Below are positions 8,992 to 19,047 of a DNA stretch of 64,000 nt, one piece after another. The DNA is from Deltaproteobacteria bacterium (GTDB taxonomy: Bacteria; Desulfobacterota; Dissulfuribacteria; Dissulfuribacterales; QOAL01): NCBI GenBank assembly GCA_024275145.1, contig JAJRZR010000035.1, forward strand, positions 1 to 64,000. Direction: 5' to 3'. The notes below the pieces were generated by a model, which was given only the letters and a program-made list of their open reading frames with translations, was not told where the DNA came from and did not search any database. Positions within the stretch are counted from its first letter, which is position 1. Each line of letters starts with the position of its first letter. Both the position numbers and the translations under genes were made by a program.

Positions 8992-11085
8992 ATGGCTACC
9001 GAAGCCGCAAGAAGCCTGTGGTCCGGCATACGTATAGACAGGAACAACCTCATTGCATCCCTTGGAGTAGTGGGAATCCTCCTTTTGATGGTCCTGCCAC
9101 TTCCCTCGCCAGCCTTGGACCTGTTCCTAGCGCTCAACATAACCATATCACTGCTCGTGTTCCTGTTGGCATTATACGTCATCAAGCCGCTTGATTTTCC
9201 GATATTCCCTTCCCTGCTTCTGCTCACCACCCTCTTCAGACTTTCCCTGAACATTGCATCGACCAGGCTTATACTGCTTCATGGCCACGAAGGACCGGAT
9301 GCTGCCGGCAAGATCATAATGGGTTTTGGAAAATTCGTAGTGGGCGGCAACTACGTCGTAGGCGGTATAGTGTTCGCCATCCTAGTGATCATCAACTTCG
9401 TGGTCATCACCAAGGGGTCTGGGCGAATCGCAGAGGTGGCGGCCCGCTTCACCTTGGATGCTATGCCAGGCAAACAAATGGCCATAGACGCCGACCTTAA
9501 CGCAGGCCTCATAGATGAAAATGAAGCCAGGCGCAGGAGAAAGGAGGTGGCCAAGGAATCTGAATTCTATGGTGCCATGGACGGTGCCAGCAAATTTGTC
9601 CGGGGAGAGGCCATTGCCGGTCTTATCATAATGGCCATAAACGTAATAGGCGGCTTCATAATCGGGGTGCTTCAACAGAATATGCCGGCAAGCTCTGCTG
9701 CCCAAAGCTATACCCTCTTGACCATAGGCGACGGCCTCGTCTCACAGATACCTGCCCTTATCATCTCCACTGCTGCCGGCATCCTGGTCAGCCGCGCTGC
9801 GTCCAGCACCAACATGGGCTCCGAATTCGTGAAACAGTTTGCCCTCCATCCACAGGCACTTGGCGTCACCTCCTGCGTAGTCTTCTTTTTTGGAATGGTA
9901 CCGGGGCTGCCTGCCGTACCATTTTCCCTCCTTGCTGCAGGAATGGCAGCCCTGGCATGGATAGCCTACAGAGAGCAATCAAGGGCAGCGGAGCAGGCTG
10001 CATTGGAGGAGACAACAGAAAGCAAGGCTGAAGCCGCCCAACCCGGATCATCTGAAGAGATAGAACAACTACTCATCATGGACATACTTGAGTTGGAGGT
10101 AGGTTACGGCCTCATCTCCCTGGTAGATGAAGAACAGGGAGGCGATCTCCTGGAACGTATAAAGTCAATCCGACGTCAATTTGCCCAGGAAATGGGTATT
10201 ATTGTGCCCCCGTTACATGTCAGGGACAATCTCCAGTTGAACCCTGGCCAGTATTCCATCCTTATAAAAGGTATCGATGTGGCCAAGGGTGAACTGCTCA
10301 TGGGCCATCTTCTAGCTATGGATCCTGGAAACGCCAAAAGAAAGGTGGAAGGCATTCCAACTACTGAACCGGCCTTTGGCCTTCCAGCCCTGTGGATTCC
10401 GGAAGAAAAACGGGAAGAAGCCCAACTGGCAGGCTATACCGTGGTAGACCTTTCCACGGTGGTGGCGACCCATCTGGCAGAGGTGATAAAGAAAAATGCA
10501 GACGAACTTCTTGGAAGGCAAGAGGTCCAACGGCTTCTGGACGCCCTTGCCAAGACCCATCCAAAGGCCGTAGAGGAGGTCACCGAATCCCTTTCCCTAG
10601 GACTGATTCAAAAGGTTCTCCAGAACCTCGTCAGGGAAAATATATCCATAAGGGACTTGCTTACCATCTCTGAGACTCTGGCTGATTATGCACCGGTCAC
10701 CAAGGATCCCGACATATTAACCGAATATGTGCGTCAAAAACTTGGCAGGGCCATTGTCAAACCCTTCCTTACCGAGGAAGGTAGTCTGCCGGTCCTTACC
10801 ATGGATACCAGCCTGGAAGAGCAACTGAGAAACAGCATTCAACAGACCGAACATGGCAGCTTCCTTGCATTGGATCCAGCCAATGCACAACGGATTATTC
10901 AGGCGATCCAGAAGGGCGTGGAAGAGACCACACAAAAGGGCTTCCAGGCCGTGATACTGACAAATCCAGCCATCAGGCGACACCTTAGGAAATTGATAGA
11001 ACGCTTCGTTCCAAATGTCACGGTTCTTTCCCATTCAGAGATTCCGAGCAACGTGAAACTGGAGTCCATCGCTATAATAAGATAG
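8992..11085 (+). CDS. flhA: Flagellar export protein FlhA
   Basis: 697 aa, FHIPEP-type family (FRLSLNIASTRLIL, DAMPGKQMAIDADL). Confidence 0.97.
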   Translation: MATEAARSLWSGIRIDRNNLIASLGVVGILLLMVLPLPSPALDLFLALNITISLLVFLLALYVIKPLDFPIFPSLLLLTTLFRLSLNIASTRLILLHGHEGPDAAGKIIMGFGKFVVGGNYVVGGIVFAILVIINFVVITKGSGRIAEVAARFTLDAMPGKQMAIDADLNAGLIDENEARRRRKEVAKESEFYGAMDGASKFVRGEAIAGLIIMAINVIGGFIIGVLQQNMPASSAAQSYTLLTIGDGLVSQIPALIISTAAGILVSRAASSTNMGSEFVKQFALHPQALGVTSCVVFFFGMVPGLPAVPFSLLAAGMAALAWIAYREQSRAAEQAALEETTESKAEAAQPGSSEEIEQLLIMDILELEVGYGLISLVDEEQGGDLLERIKSIRRQFAQEMGIIVPPLHVRDNLQLNPGQYSILIKGIDVAKGELLMGHLLAMDPGNAKRKVEGIPTTEPAFGLPALWIPEEKREEAQLAGYTVVDLSTVVATHLAEVIKKNADELLGRQEVQRLLDALAKTHPKAVEEVTESLSLGLIQKVLQNLVRENISIRDLLTISETLADYAPVTKDPDILTEYVRQKLGRAIVKPFLTEEGSLPVLTMDTSLEEQLRNSIQQTEHGSFLALDPANAQRIIQAIQKGVEETTQKGFQAVILTNPAIRRHLRKLIERFVPNVTVLSHSEIPSNVKLESIAIIR

Positions 11086-11138
11086 CGGACAGTACAGGGG
11101 AAAGAACCACTAACAGAGAAAGGATGAGTGGATAGAGC

Positions 11139-12416
11139 GTGCATATTAAACGTTTCAGGGCCAAAGATGTGACCTCAGCCCTAGAGATGGTCAAAAACCA
11201 ACTTGGGCAGGATGCTGTCATATTGAGTACCGGCAAGAAAAGGGCGAGAAACGAAAAAACCGGCGGGTTCGAGCGGTTCGTGGAGGTGATTGCCGCGGTG
11301 GATCTCGACGAGCAGGCTCCTGGCAGGGGTTACCCACAACAGGCCGAACCGGTTGTAGGTGGGGCACAGGAAACCTGCCATCCACCCTTTGACGACAGGA
11401 TCAGGAAAGACATCCTGTCTGAAATCAATGAACTCAAGGCACTCATAAACGAAAAGATCGGGCTGCTGAAGGCCAATAGTGGGATGGAAGGCTACACACA
11501 GCAGCCTTTCTCACCTTTCCATGGAGGTTCATCGCTGCTCGTGATACAGGATGTATTTTCCGCCATGGGCATGGAAGAATCACTCATAAGACAGCTATCC
11601 TCCATGCTTTTGGCCTCTGCAAAGACAAAACGGCTACTTGACCATCGCTTCGTGGAAAGATGGCTTCTGGCCTATATCGCCCGCAACATGAACACCGGTC
11701 CAAAGGCCCATGAATGCACGGGGTCATGCTGGTGGGCCTTTGTTGGCCCGACAGGCGTGGGGAAGACCACTACCCTGGCAAAAATCGCTGCAAGGCTAAA
11801 ATACAGACATAAGAAAAACGGCCTTATCGTTACCGTCGATACCTACCGGTTGGGAGGTATCGAGCAGATCCAAAGGTATGCACAACTCATGGACATCCCC
11901 TTGGAGGCCGCAGGTAACCCTGATGAATTAAAGCGCATCTTCCTGGATAACCAGGACAAAGACTTCATCTTCGTTGATACTACCGGGAGGAATCCATGGT
12001 CAAAGAAACACAGGCAGGAACTTGCCGGACTATTCGAATCGATCCCTGACCTAAAGGCCCAGGTGCTTCTGTGTGCCACCTCAAAATCCCAGGACCTCAG
12101 AACCGCGATAGAGTGCTACAGGGAATTTCCAAATGCCGGTTGGATAATCTCGAAGATAGATGAAACCAGAACCTATGGTCCGATACTTACACCGGTCCTG
12201 AAATACAGGCTGCCCATATCATACTTGACCAATGGCCAACGGGTCCCCGAGGACCTGATCCATCTGACCCCTCTGAATTTTATAAATTTTATCTTTTCCA
12301 ATTCCCTCAGGACAAACGAATCCGAAGCGTACGAGTCAACCTCAGAGAGTATAGCTAAGAAGATGAAACCTGCAAATCAGAAAAAGATGAGCATAATAGT
12401 CCAGGAGCTATCATGA
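11139..12416 (+). CDS. flhF: Flagellar SRP-like GTPase FlhF
   Basis: MHIKRFRAKDVTSALEMVKNQLGQDAVILST; GPTGVGKTTTLAKIAAR; DTYRLGGIEQIQRYA. Confidence 0.95.
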   Translation: MHIKRFRAKDVTSALEMVKNQLGQDAVILSTGKKRARNEKTGGFERFVEVIAAVDLDEQAPGRGYPQQAEPVVGGAQETCHPPFDDRIRKDILSEINELKALINEKIGLLKANSGMEGYTQQPFSPFHGGSSLLVIQDVFSAMGMEESLIRQLSSMLLASAKTKRLLDHRFVERWLLAYIARNMNTGPKAHECTGSCWWAFVGPTGVGKTTTLAKIAARLKYRHKKNGLIVTVDTYRLGGIEQIQRYAQLMDIPLEAAGNPDELKRIFLDNQDKDFIFVDTTGRNPWSKKHRQELAGLFESIPDLKAQVLLCATSKSQDLRTAIECYREFPNAGWIISKIDETRTYGPILTPVLKYRLPISYLTNGQRVPEDLIHLTPLNFINFIFSNSLRTNESEAYESTSESIAKKMKPANQKKMSIIVQELS

Positions 12417-13309
12417 ACCAAGCCGCCACGCTAAGAGACTGGAAACTAAACGGCCATGGATATGAAAAATCATCCATTGATTCTTGGTCTACGGCGCACA
12501 AAAGGAAATCCCCTCGGGTACTTTGTTTCAGCAGCGGGAAGGGCGGCGTTGGCAAAACCAGTGTGGTCATAAACCTTGCCATGGCCCTGGGTAAGATGGG
12601 TAAAAAGGTCTTGATACTGGATGCTGATCTCGGATTGGCGAACGTGGACGTCATGCTGGGGCTCATACCCAAGTACACCATCCAGCACGTATTTTCAGGT
12701 GAGAGGAGCCTTGAGGAGATCCTGGTCACCGGGCCCGGAGGTATGCTCATACTACCCGCTGGCTCAGGGGTGCCCGAGCTTGCAAACCTGAACGAAGGCG
12801 AAAAATTGCTCCTACTGAACGAAATGGAGGGTCTGTCATCCCGCATAGATGCGATGCTGATCGACACAGCTGCTGGAATTTCGGAAAACGTCCTCTATTT
12901 CAATCTGGCTGCACAGCAACGGATTATCATTGCAACCCCTGAACCCACCTCCATAACCGATGCCTACGCCTTGATAAAGGTGCTGTCGAAGAGGCACCAG
13001 GTAAAGGACTTTTCCATATTGGTAAACTGGGCCGATTCCCAGAGAGAGGCTGAAAACGTCTACAAGCAACTCTCCATGGTAGCCGACCGGTTTCTTGGAT
13101 TGCTATCCCTGGACTTCCTTGGCTACATCCCCAAGGATTCCAATGTGCCCAAGTCGGTCAGGTATCAAAAGGCCTTGTTGGAAACACATCCAGGATCAAA
13201 AGCCAGCCGTGGATTTGAAAGGTTGGCCAAAAACATTCTTAACGACAGGTGTAAAACAAATGTTGACGGGAACATCAAATTTTTCTGGGAGCATCTTCTC
13301 AAATCCTGA
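12413..13309 (+). CDS. flhG: MinD/ParA-family flagellar number regulator FlhG (FleN)
   Basis: FSSGKGGVGKTSVVINLAMALGKMGKKVLILDADLGLANVDVMLGL; 4-nt ATGA overlap with flhF. Confidence 0.93.
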   Translation: MNQAATLRDWKLNGHGYEKSSIDSWSTAHKRKSPRVLCFSSGKGGVGKTSVVINLAMALGKMGKKVLILDADLGLANVDVMLGLIPKYTIQHVFSGERSLEEILVTGPGGMLILPAGSGVPELANLNEGEKLLLLNEMEGLSSRIDAMLIDTAAGISENVLYFNLAAQQRIIIATPEPTSITDAYALIKVLSKRHQVKDFSILVNWADSQREAENVYKQLSMVADRFLGLLSLDFLGYIPKDSNVPKSVRYQKALLETHPGSKASRGFERLAKNILNDRCKTNVDGNIKFFWEHLLKS

Positions 13310-13316
13310 TGGAATT

Positions 13317-14123
13317 ATGACACACAACACGAATCCTAAAATACGGGATTATACGGCGGAATTCTTCGGAACCGGACAACCCCTGTCGCGGGAGAAGAGA
13401 GAGGAGTTGATACTGCGTTACGCCCCGCTGGTAAAATACGTGGCAGGCAGGCTTGCAATGAAACTACCTCCACACGTGATGCCCGACGACCTTATCAGTG
13501 CCGGTGTGATAGGGCTCATGGACGCTATCGAAAAATTCGATCCTGCCAAGAGGATCCGTTTCAAGACCTATGCGGAGTTTCGAATCAGGGGTGCCATGCT
13601 TGATGAGTTGCGCTCCATGGACTGGGTTCCCAGGTCGGTCAGGAAGAAGGCAAGCGAACTGGAAAAGACCTTCGAAAAACTCCAGAAGGATCTTGGACGC
13701 CCGCCGGAAGACGAGGAACTGGCAAAGGCTATGGGGCTGAGCATGGAAAAATACTACCAACTCCTGGACAAGACCCGCAATATCTCCTTCCTGGACATTG
13801 ACGTAATAAGAAAAAGGATGCCGGACAGCAGTGACGACGACCTCTTTGACCTCATTGCAGATGACGGTGAAAGTGATCCATTCGTAAGGATGAATCTCCA
13901 GGAGGTCAAGGAGATACTGGTCAACAGCATCAAGGCCCTTCCTGAAAAGGAAAGGCTCGTGGTATCGCTCTATTACTATGAGCAACTGACCATGAGGGAG
14001 ATCGGAGAGATAATGGGTTATACAGAATCCAGAATTTCTCAGATGCATACGAAGGCAATGTTGAAATTGCGGGCCGACCTAGCCTCCATAGGAGACGAAC
14101 ACAGGGGACGACTTCTCACATAG
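13317..14123 (+). CDS. fliA: RNA polymerase sigma-28 factor FliA
   Basis: YAPLVKYVAGRLAMKLPPHVMPDDLISAGVIGLMDAIEKFDP; region 4 LTMREIGEIMGYTESRISQMHTKAM; start ATG 13317. Confidence 0.95.
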   Translation: MTHNTNPKIRDYTAEFFGTGQPLSREKREELILRYAPLVKYVAGRLAMKLPPHVMPDDLISAGVIGLMDAIEKFDPAKRIRFKTYAEFRIRGAMLDELRSMDWVPRSVRKKASELEKTFEKLQKDLGRPPEDEELAKAMGLSMEKYYQLLDKTRNISFLDIDVIRKRMPDSSDDDLFDLIADDGESDPFVRMNLQEVKEILVNSIKALPEKERLVVSLYYYEQLTMREIGEIMGYTESRISQMHTKAMLKLRADLASIGDEHRGRLLT

Positions 14124-14190
14124 GTTTTCAGCAGGCCTGTCCCGCTTGCGCCAGTGCCCGGGCACAAAAATACCGCCCCAATGGGGCATG
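14122..14190 (+). repeat. IR-80 structured repeat copy (divergent)
   Basis: aggttttcagcaggcctgtcccgcttgcgccagtgcccgggcacaaaaataccgcccc matches consensus core. Confidence 0.45.
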
Positions 14191-14274
14191 CCTGTGGTAA
14201 AAAATCCGGTCCATAGACCAACCTTGGGATATCGGGCAGATCCATTTGCCCATATCCCGTGAGGGGCATCACCC

Positions 14275-14530
14275 TGGATTATGCAGCTCGTAAGTTTGCC
14301 AAAGATGCAAGGCGGAAGGACACGTAAGACCTACTTGTATACTTCAACTGCCCGACAACGCAGTAAATTCGGCAAAATCGTGCGCCCCTTGCGGCTTCAA
14401 ATGCTGGATGATTTCGTTGAGAAGTGCTGCACCTTCTGGGTGAACCGAATAGGATGCTGATTTGCTTATAACATCTTGTAATTTTAACGCAATTCTATTT
14501 ATTCAGCATTTGAAGTGCATAATTTGGGAT
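14275..14530 (+). mobile_element. MITE-like interspersed element, copy A
   Basis: ggattatgcagctcgtaagtttgcc...ttcagcatttgaagtgcataatttgggat; near-identical layout to copy at 37033. Confidence 0.7.
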
Positions 14531-14637
14531 TACCTGCCGGGTCCACTGAGGTACAAGCGGACCGGTGCTTGTGCCAATTTTCAATAATGATTGAAATAAA
14601 AAAACATGGAAGTCTCCCTGTGCCATAATAAGTGGCT

Positions 14638-14664
14638 TAAACTTTTTTACCTCTATTCCGATAA
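14638..14664 (+). promoter_or_regulatory. Sigma-28 (FliA) promoter for cheY
   Basis: TAAA-N15-TCCGATAA vs consensus TAAA-N15-GCCGATAA, ~134 nt upstream of cheY ATG. Confidence 0.75.
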
Positions 14665-14797
14665 ACTCTTTATAGAAGGACCGAACAAGTCGCTCAATTT
14701 TACCGAAAGACAGCCAGGATAACGGACATTGTTCATACCCAGGGGTTATGTGACACCAGGTGAACAGGCTGTATGAAAATTTATTCAGGAGGAAGCC

Positions 14798-15178
14798 ATG
14801 GCAGTGGACTATAATATGAACGTCTTGATAGTAGACGATTTTGCCACTATGCGCAGAATCGTTAAAAATATTCTTACCCAGATCGGATTTAAAAACTTCC
14901 TGGAGGCGGATGATGGCTCGGTGGCCTGGGAGATCTTACAGAAGCAGCACGTAGATTTCATCGTATCGGATTGGAATATGCCCAAGATGACCGGAATCGA
15001 GCTATTGAAAAAGGTACGGGCCGACGACAAGTTTAAGGATCTACCCTTTTTGATGGTTACTGCCGAGGCCCAAAAGGAAAACATAGTAGAGGCTGTAAAG
15101 GCAAGGGTAAGTAATTACATCGTAAAACCTTTCACGCCAGAAACGCTTAGCGAAAAAATCGACAAGATCTTCGGTTGA
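14798..15178 (+). CDS. cheY: Chemotaxis response regulator CheY
   Basis: MNVLIVDDFATMRRIVKNILTQIGFKNFLEADDG; DWNMPKMTG; KPFTPETL. Confidence 0.95.
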   Translation: MAVDYNMNVLIVDDFATMRRIVKNILTQIGFKNFLEADDGSVAWEILQKQHVDFIVSDWNMPKMTGIELLKKVRADDKFKDLPFLMVTAEAQKENIVEAVKARVSNYIVKPFTPETLSEKIDKIFG

Positions 15179-15364
15179 TAGGCCATGGACATGAAGATAC
15201 AAGGGATGTCTCCTGTTTGTCCCTGTCTTTTTAAGAGTACCTATCTTGAACCCTCTCCGGTCAGTAGCCAGACATACCAAGCAAACCCAGCAGGTGTTAT
15301 TCTTGATACAAATGGCAGGCAGGGATAATTACCCCGGCTTATCCTCCCATGGGTAGGCAGTGAC

Positions 15365-16516
15365 ATGCAAAGAGAAGAACGTACAGGCCCAAAAGGCAGG
15401 GCAGAGCATACGAGACAGGATTCATCCATATCAAAGGATGGAAACCCGTCTGTGAATATGGATAACGATACCGCCACGACCTCCTCTGACGGTGCCATTT
15501 ATCAAACCGCACAGGAACCAGGGATTCACCCACATGAAGACGCCATGAAAAATCATGATGAAAAGCATGGGGGGGAGCCACGTGCCCAGGGAGAAAACAG
15601 GCAGAATGCGTCGTCGTTTCTCGACTCGGACGATGAGATGGGCATCACTATCACGGATGATGAATTGTGGGAGGATGCAGATGGACTGGACGAGGTGCCT
15701 CTCTTCGATGAGGAGGAATTGATAGGGGATGATCCCAACAAAGACGAACATACCACCGGGGAAGGCGGCCCAGTAAGGGCCAGTGAAACCGGGGATGATA
15801 CAACCAGCAGCGTGGCAGGTAAAGAACAGGGACGAACAGGGCATGAAGGCCCTGATAACGCACCAGGAAAAACAGAAAACAGGGACGAACAGCCAAGTGT
15901 AGCAGACGAGAAGGATGAAACCGGCCAGCTTGACGAATCACTTACCGGTAGCGTATCCGCCATATCGCCTTGGATGACGTGGACAATCTCAGGTATTGGC
16001 CTTGCGTTGATCATGGCAGGCCTCATGGTTCTTTGGGAGCTTGCCGGCCCCTATGTGAGAGGAGAGGCAACCAATGTTGCAGTGGCAGACACTTCAGGTG
16101 TAACGTATTCTTCCGCTACAAATCAAAGGAATGGCGTCGCTCAGGCCAAGGAAGACGGCTCCAGTGGACCCCAGGATGACAAAACGGCATTGCAATCAAA
16201 ATGGTCACCCAAGGGCATCGAGGCCATTGACCTTGCCCCCTTTTTGATCCCGGCCCAGCGGGAGGGGGAACTTGTATTCTTCAAATTAAAGGTCGAATTA
16301 ATCGTACCGGATGCGACAACCAAACATGCACTTAAAAAAAGGGAGGCATGGGTACGGGACATAATTTACACACAATTGAAGGGGATCGATATAAGCCCTG
16401 GCGAAAAAGGCAACGTACTTTTAAAATATAGGAGACCTTTGCTTGCAAGATTAAACAAAAAGCTTTCTCCGCTTGAAATCCGGGACGTCCGGATCATGGG
16501 ATTTTTATTGAAATAG
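15365..16516 (+). CDS. FliL-like protein with long acidic low-complexity N-terminus
   Basis: TM helix MTWTISGIGLALIMAGLMVLWELAG; C-terminus LVFFKLKVELIVPDATTKHALKKREAWVRDIIYTQLKGID resembles FliL C-terminal region. Confidence 0.6.
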   Translation: MQREERTGPKGRAEHTRQDSSISKDGNPSVNMDNDTATTSSDGAIYQTAQEPGIHPHEDAMKNHDEKHGGEPRAQGENRQNASSFLDSDDEMGITITDDELWEDADGLDEVPLFDEEELIGDDPNKDEHTTGEGGPVRASETGDDTTSSVAGKEQGRTGHEGPDNAPGKTENRDEQPSVADEKDETGQLDESLTGSVSAISPWMTWTISGIGLALIMAGLMVLWELAGPYVRGEATNVAVADTSGVTYSSATNQRNGVAQAKEDGSSGPQDDKTALQSKWSPKGIEAIDLAPFLIPAQREGELVFFKLKVELIVPDATTKHALKKREAWVRDIIYTQLKGIDISPGEKGNVLLKYRRPLLARLNKKLSPLEIRDVRIMGFLLK

Positions 16517-16519
16517 CAA

Positions 16520-16771
16520 ATGGCTTATGATGGCATCAAACAGTTGAGTTCCGTACGGCCGACAGACCCTGTAGGCGTAAGACCAAGGCATGTAAAAAAG
16601 GGGCCGAAGAAGAAAAAACAGGGGCAAGGCAGGCGCGGACACAGGGAGAACGACAAGGACCGGCTCACCCTGCAAGGCTCGCAAGAGATATCCTCCGCCA
16701 CCAACCATATTGACACGCAGTCACCTCCCAGGCCAGAAACCTCTAGGAAAAAAATTGATATCAGGGTTTGA
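16520..16771 (+). CDS. Small basic hypothetical protein
   Basis: 83-aa ORF 3 nt after the upstream stop, within the operon; no family recognised. Confidence 0.35.
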   Translation: MAYDGIKQLSSVRPTDPVGVRPRHVKKGPKKKKQGQGRRGHRENDKDRLTLQGSQEISSATNHIDTQSPPRPETSRKKIDIRV

Positions 16772-17198
16772 TTTGGTTTCCACCGATTTCTCATCGATCC
16801 TCGCAGGGATTCAGTTAGCCGTTGATGCGATTCTTTTTATCCTTATCCTTTTCCTTTATAGAAAGATAGGTGCCTTTGATCAGACAAAGCTTGCCAACAC
16901 ATTGAAGGCACTGGAAAAGGGCCAAAAATTATGCCGCGATCTTGAAAAGAACATCGAGGAAAAGGCGCGGTTGGTCAAAGAAATCTCCGGGCTCATCGAG
17001 ACACCTGCTACAAATCCGGTCGATGCCCCGCCCCACGACCCTGGCAGCCATGGAAATAGGGCCAAGGAACTGGCAGTAAGGCTCTGGAAGGAGGGTATGA
17101 GTATAGAGAGGATATCCAGGGAAACCGGTCTACAACCAGGGGAAATAGAACTGCTTACCGGCCTTTCCAAGTGTTCCCATGAAGATCCAGCTCATTGA
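16710..17198 (+). CDS. DUF2802-like membrane-anchored protein of flagellar clusters (start uncertain)
   Basis: TM helix near N-terminus, then AKELAVRLWKEGMSIERISRETGLQPGEIELL. Confidence 0.65.
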   Translation: MTRSHLPGQKPLGKKLISGFDLVSTDFSSILAGIQLAVDAILFILILFLYRKIGAFDQTKLANTLKALEKGQKLCRDLEKNIEEKARLVKEISGLIETPATNPVDAPPHDPGSHGNRAKELAVRLWKEGMSIERISRETGLQPGEIELLTGLSKCSHEDPAH

Positions 17199-18993
17199 GC
17201 CATTCTCCAGTATCGATAACCACTTTGCCAGGTTCATTTGCAGACTATCCGGAGCCTCTCCGGAAGAAGGCCTGGAAGCTGCGGCAAGACTCGTAAGTCA
17301 TCATACCCGCCTTGGAAGTACCTGCATCGATCTTAGTGATCTTTCGGGAAAGACTCTCGTTGTTGAATCGACCAAAGAGAGGATCGATTGCCCTGGCTAT
17401 AGTACATGGCTCCAGGAATTGGAGGGCAGCAGGTGCGTAGGTGCCCCTGGTGAGGCCTCTCCCCTCATATTGGATCCGCCATTTCTATACCTGAAAAGGT
17501 ACTGGGCCTATGAAAAATCAGTGGCGAGGTTTGTGCTTGAAAGATGCGGATTCAAGTGGCCGTCAATCTCGCAGGACAGGCTGAAAGGCCCTTTCAACAG
17601 GCTCTTCCCAGCCAGGGCTCGGGAGACAGACTGGCAGGCCGTGGCGGCGTTATCCACCCTCGGAAGCCGAATTTCTATAATAAATGGTGGACCAGGTACG
17701 GGAAAAACCACTACGGTGGTGAAGATCCTGGCACTATTCATGGAAATCTTTGGGGACAAGGACCTTAAAATCCTTCTGGCAGCCCCCACAGGAAAAGCTG
17801 CCTCCAGGCTCAGCACTGCCATACTCAAAGGGAAAAAGCACCTCAAATCCCCCCGCCACGTAATCGACAGGATACCTTCAGATGCAGTAACCATACACCG
17901 CCTTCTTGGTGCAGGCAGACGCCGGATATTTTTTAACAAGGACAATCCACTGTACGCCGATCTTGTAGTCATAGATGAGGCATCAATGGTGGACCTTCCC
18001 CTAATGGCACATTTGATGGAGGCGATACCTCCGGGTTGCAGGCTCATACTGCTTGGGGACATGGATCAATTGACATCCGTACAGCCAGGCTCGGTCTTCA
18101 GTGACATCTGCCGGGCCGGAAGCAATGCCTTTTCTATGGCCTTTATAAAAATGGCAAAGATATTTACATACACGGCTGACATGACAATCGCAGAGGAGGA
18201 TGCTCTGCTTCAAGACAACATCACCACCCTTGTCAAAAATTACCGTTTCGATGAAGGCAGCCCTATCCAAAGACTAAGCACGCTCATAAGGGAAAGGGAT
18301 CACGAGAAGGCGATGGAAGTAATAAGTAGCGCCCGAAAGGAGCAACTAAGCTGGAAGGACCCATCCCACAGGCCCCTCAGGGAAACTACTCGGGAGCTCG
18401 TTGAGACGATCCACAGGCATTACCTTCAGTTTATGACCGAGATGGACCCAGAGAAGGCATTATCCGCCATGGGGAAATTGGGTGTCTTGTGTGCGGCAAG
18501 GTCGGGCCCCTTCGGTGCAGAAGGGATCAACTATATGGTTGAACAAAGATTCTTGAAGGAACATCCCACAGGCCACACAGCATATCCCGGACGGCCTGTA
18601 ATGGTTACGGTCAATGATTACAACAGGATGTTGTTCAATGGAGATACAGGCGTAATTCTTAATCAAAACAGTGAATTGTGGGCTTTTTTCCAGGGTGAAA
18701 AAGAAATCCGCAGGTTTTCCATCGCGGATCTGCCTGAACACCAAAGTGCCTATGCCATAACCGTACATAAAAGTCAGGGATCTGAATTCGACACGGTAGT
18801 GTTGGTACTGCCGGAAAGGATCAATCCTGTGTTGTCCAGACAGCTAATATATACGGCAATCACCAGGGCCAGAAGAAGGCTTGAGATATGGGGTGCCAGG
18901 GAAGTATTGACCCATGCATTGAAATCAGCCACTGTACGGACATCGGGTCTCAAGGCCAGGCTTTCCACATGGCATGAAAGTAAGGTGCATTAG
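17179..18993 (+). CDS. recD: RecD-like exodeoxyribonuclease V alpha subunit (SF1B helicase)
   Basis: ISIINGGPGTGKTTTVVKILAL; VVIDEASMVDLPLMAHL; GDMDQLTSVQPGSVF; AYAITVHKSQGSEFDTVVLVLP; overlaps upstream gene. Confidence 0.9.
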   Translation: MKIQLIEPFSSIDNHFARFICRLSGASPEEGLEAAARLVSHHTRLGSTCIDLSDLSGKTLVVESTKERIDCPGYSTWLQELEGSRCVGAPGEASPLILDPPFLYLKRYWAYEKSVARFVLERCGFKWPSISQDRLKGPFNRLFPARARETDWQAVAALSTLGSRISIINGGPGTGKTTTVVKILALFMEIFGDKDLKILLAAPTGKAASRLSTAILKGKKHLKSPRHVIDRIPSDAVTIHRLLGAGRRRIFFNKDNPLYADLVVIDEASMVDLPLMAHLMEAIPPGCRLILLGDMDQLTSVQPGSVFSDICRAGSNAFSMAFIKMAKIFTYTADMTIAEEDALLQDNITTLVKNYRFDEGSPIQRLSTLIRERDHEKAMEVISSARKEQLSWKDPSHRPLRETTRELVETIHRHYLQFMTEMDPEKALSAMGKLGVLCAARSGPFGAEGINYMVEQRFLKEHPTGHTAYPGRPVMVTVNDYNRMLFNGDTGVILNQNSELWAFFQGEKEIRRFSIADLPEHQSAYAITVHKSQGSEFDTVVLVLPERINPVLSRQLIYTAITRARRRLEIWGAREVLTHALKSATVRTSGLKARLSTWHESKVH

Positions 18994-19047
18994 ACCTCAT
19001 CTGTGTATTTTGATAATGATACCGTGGATAAACCGCTGGCCACTGGA

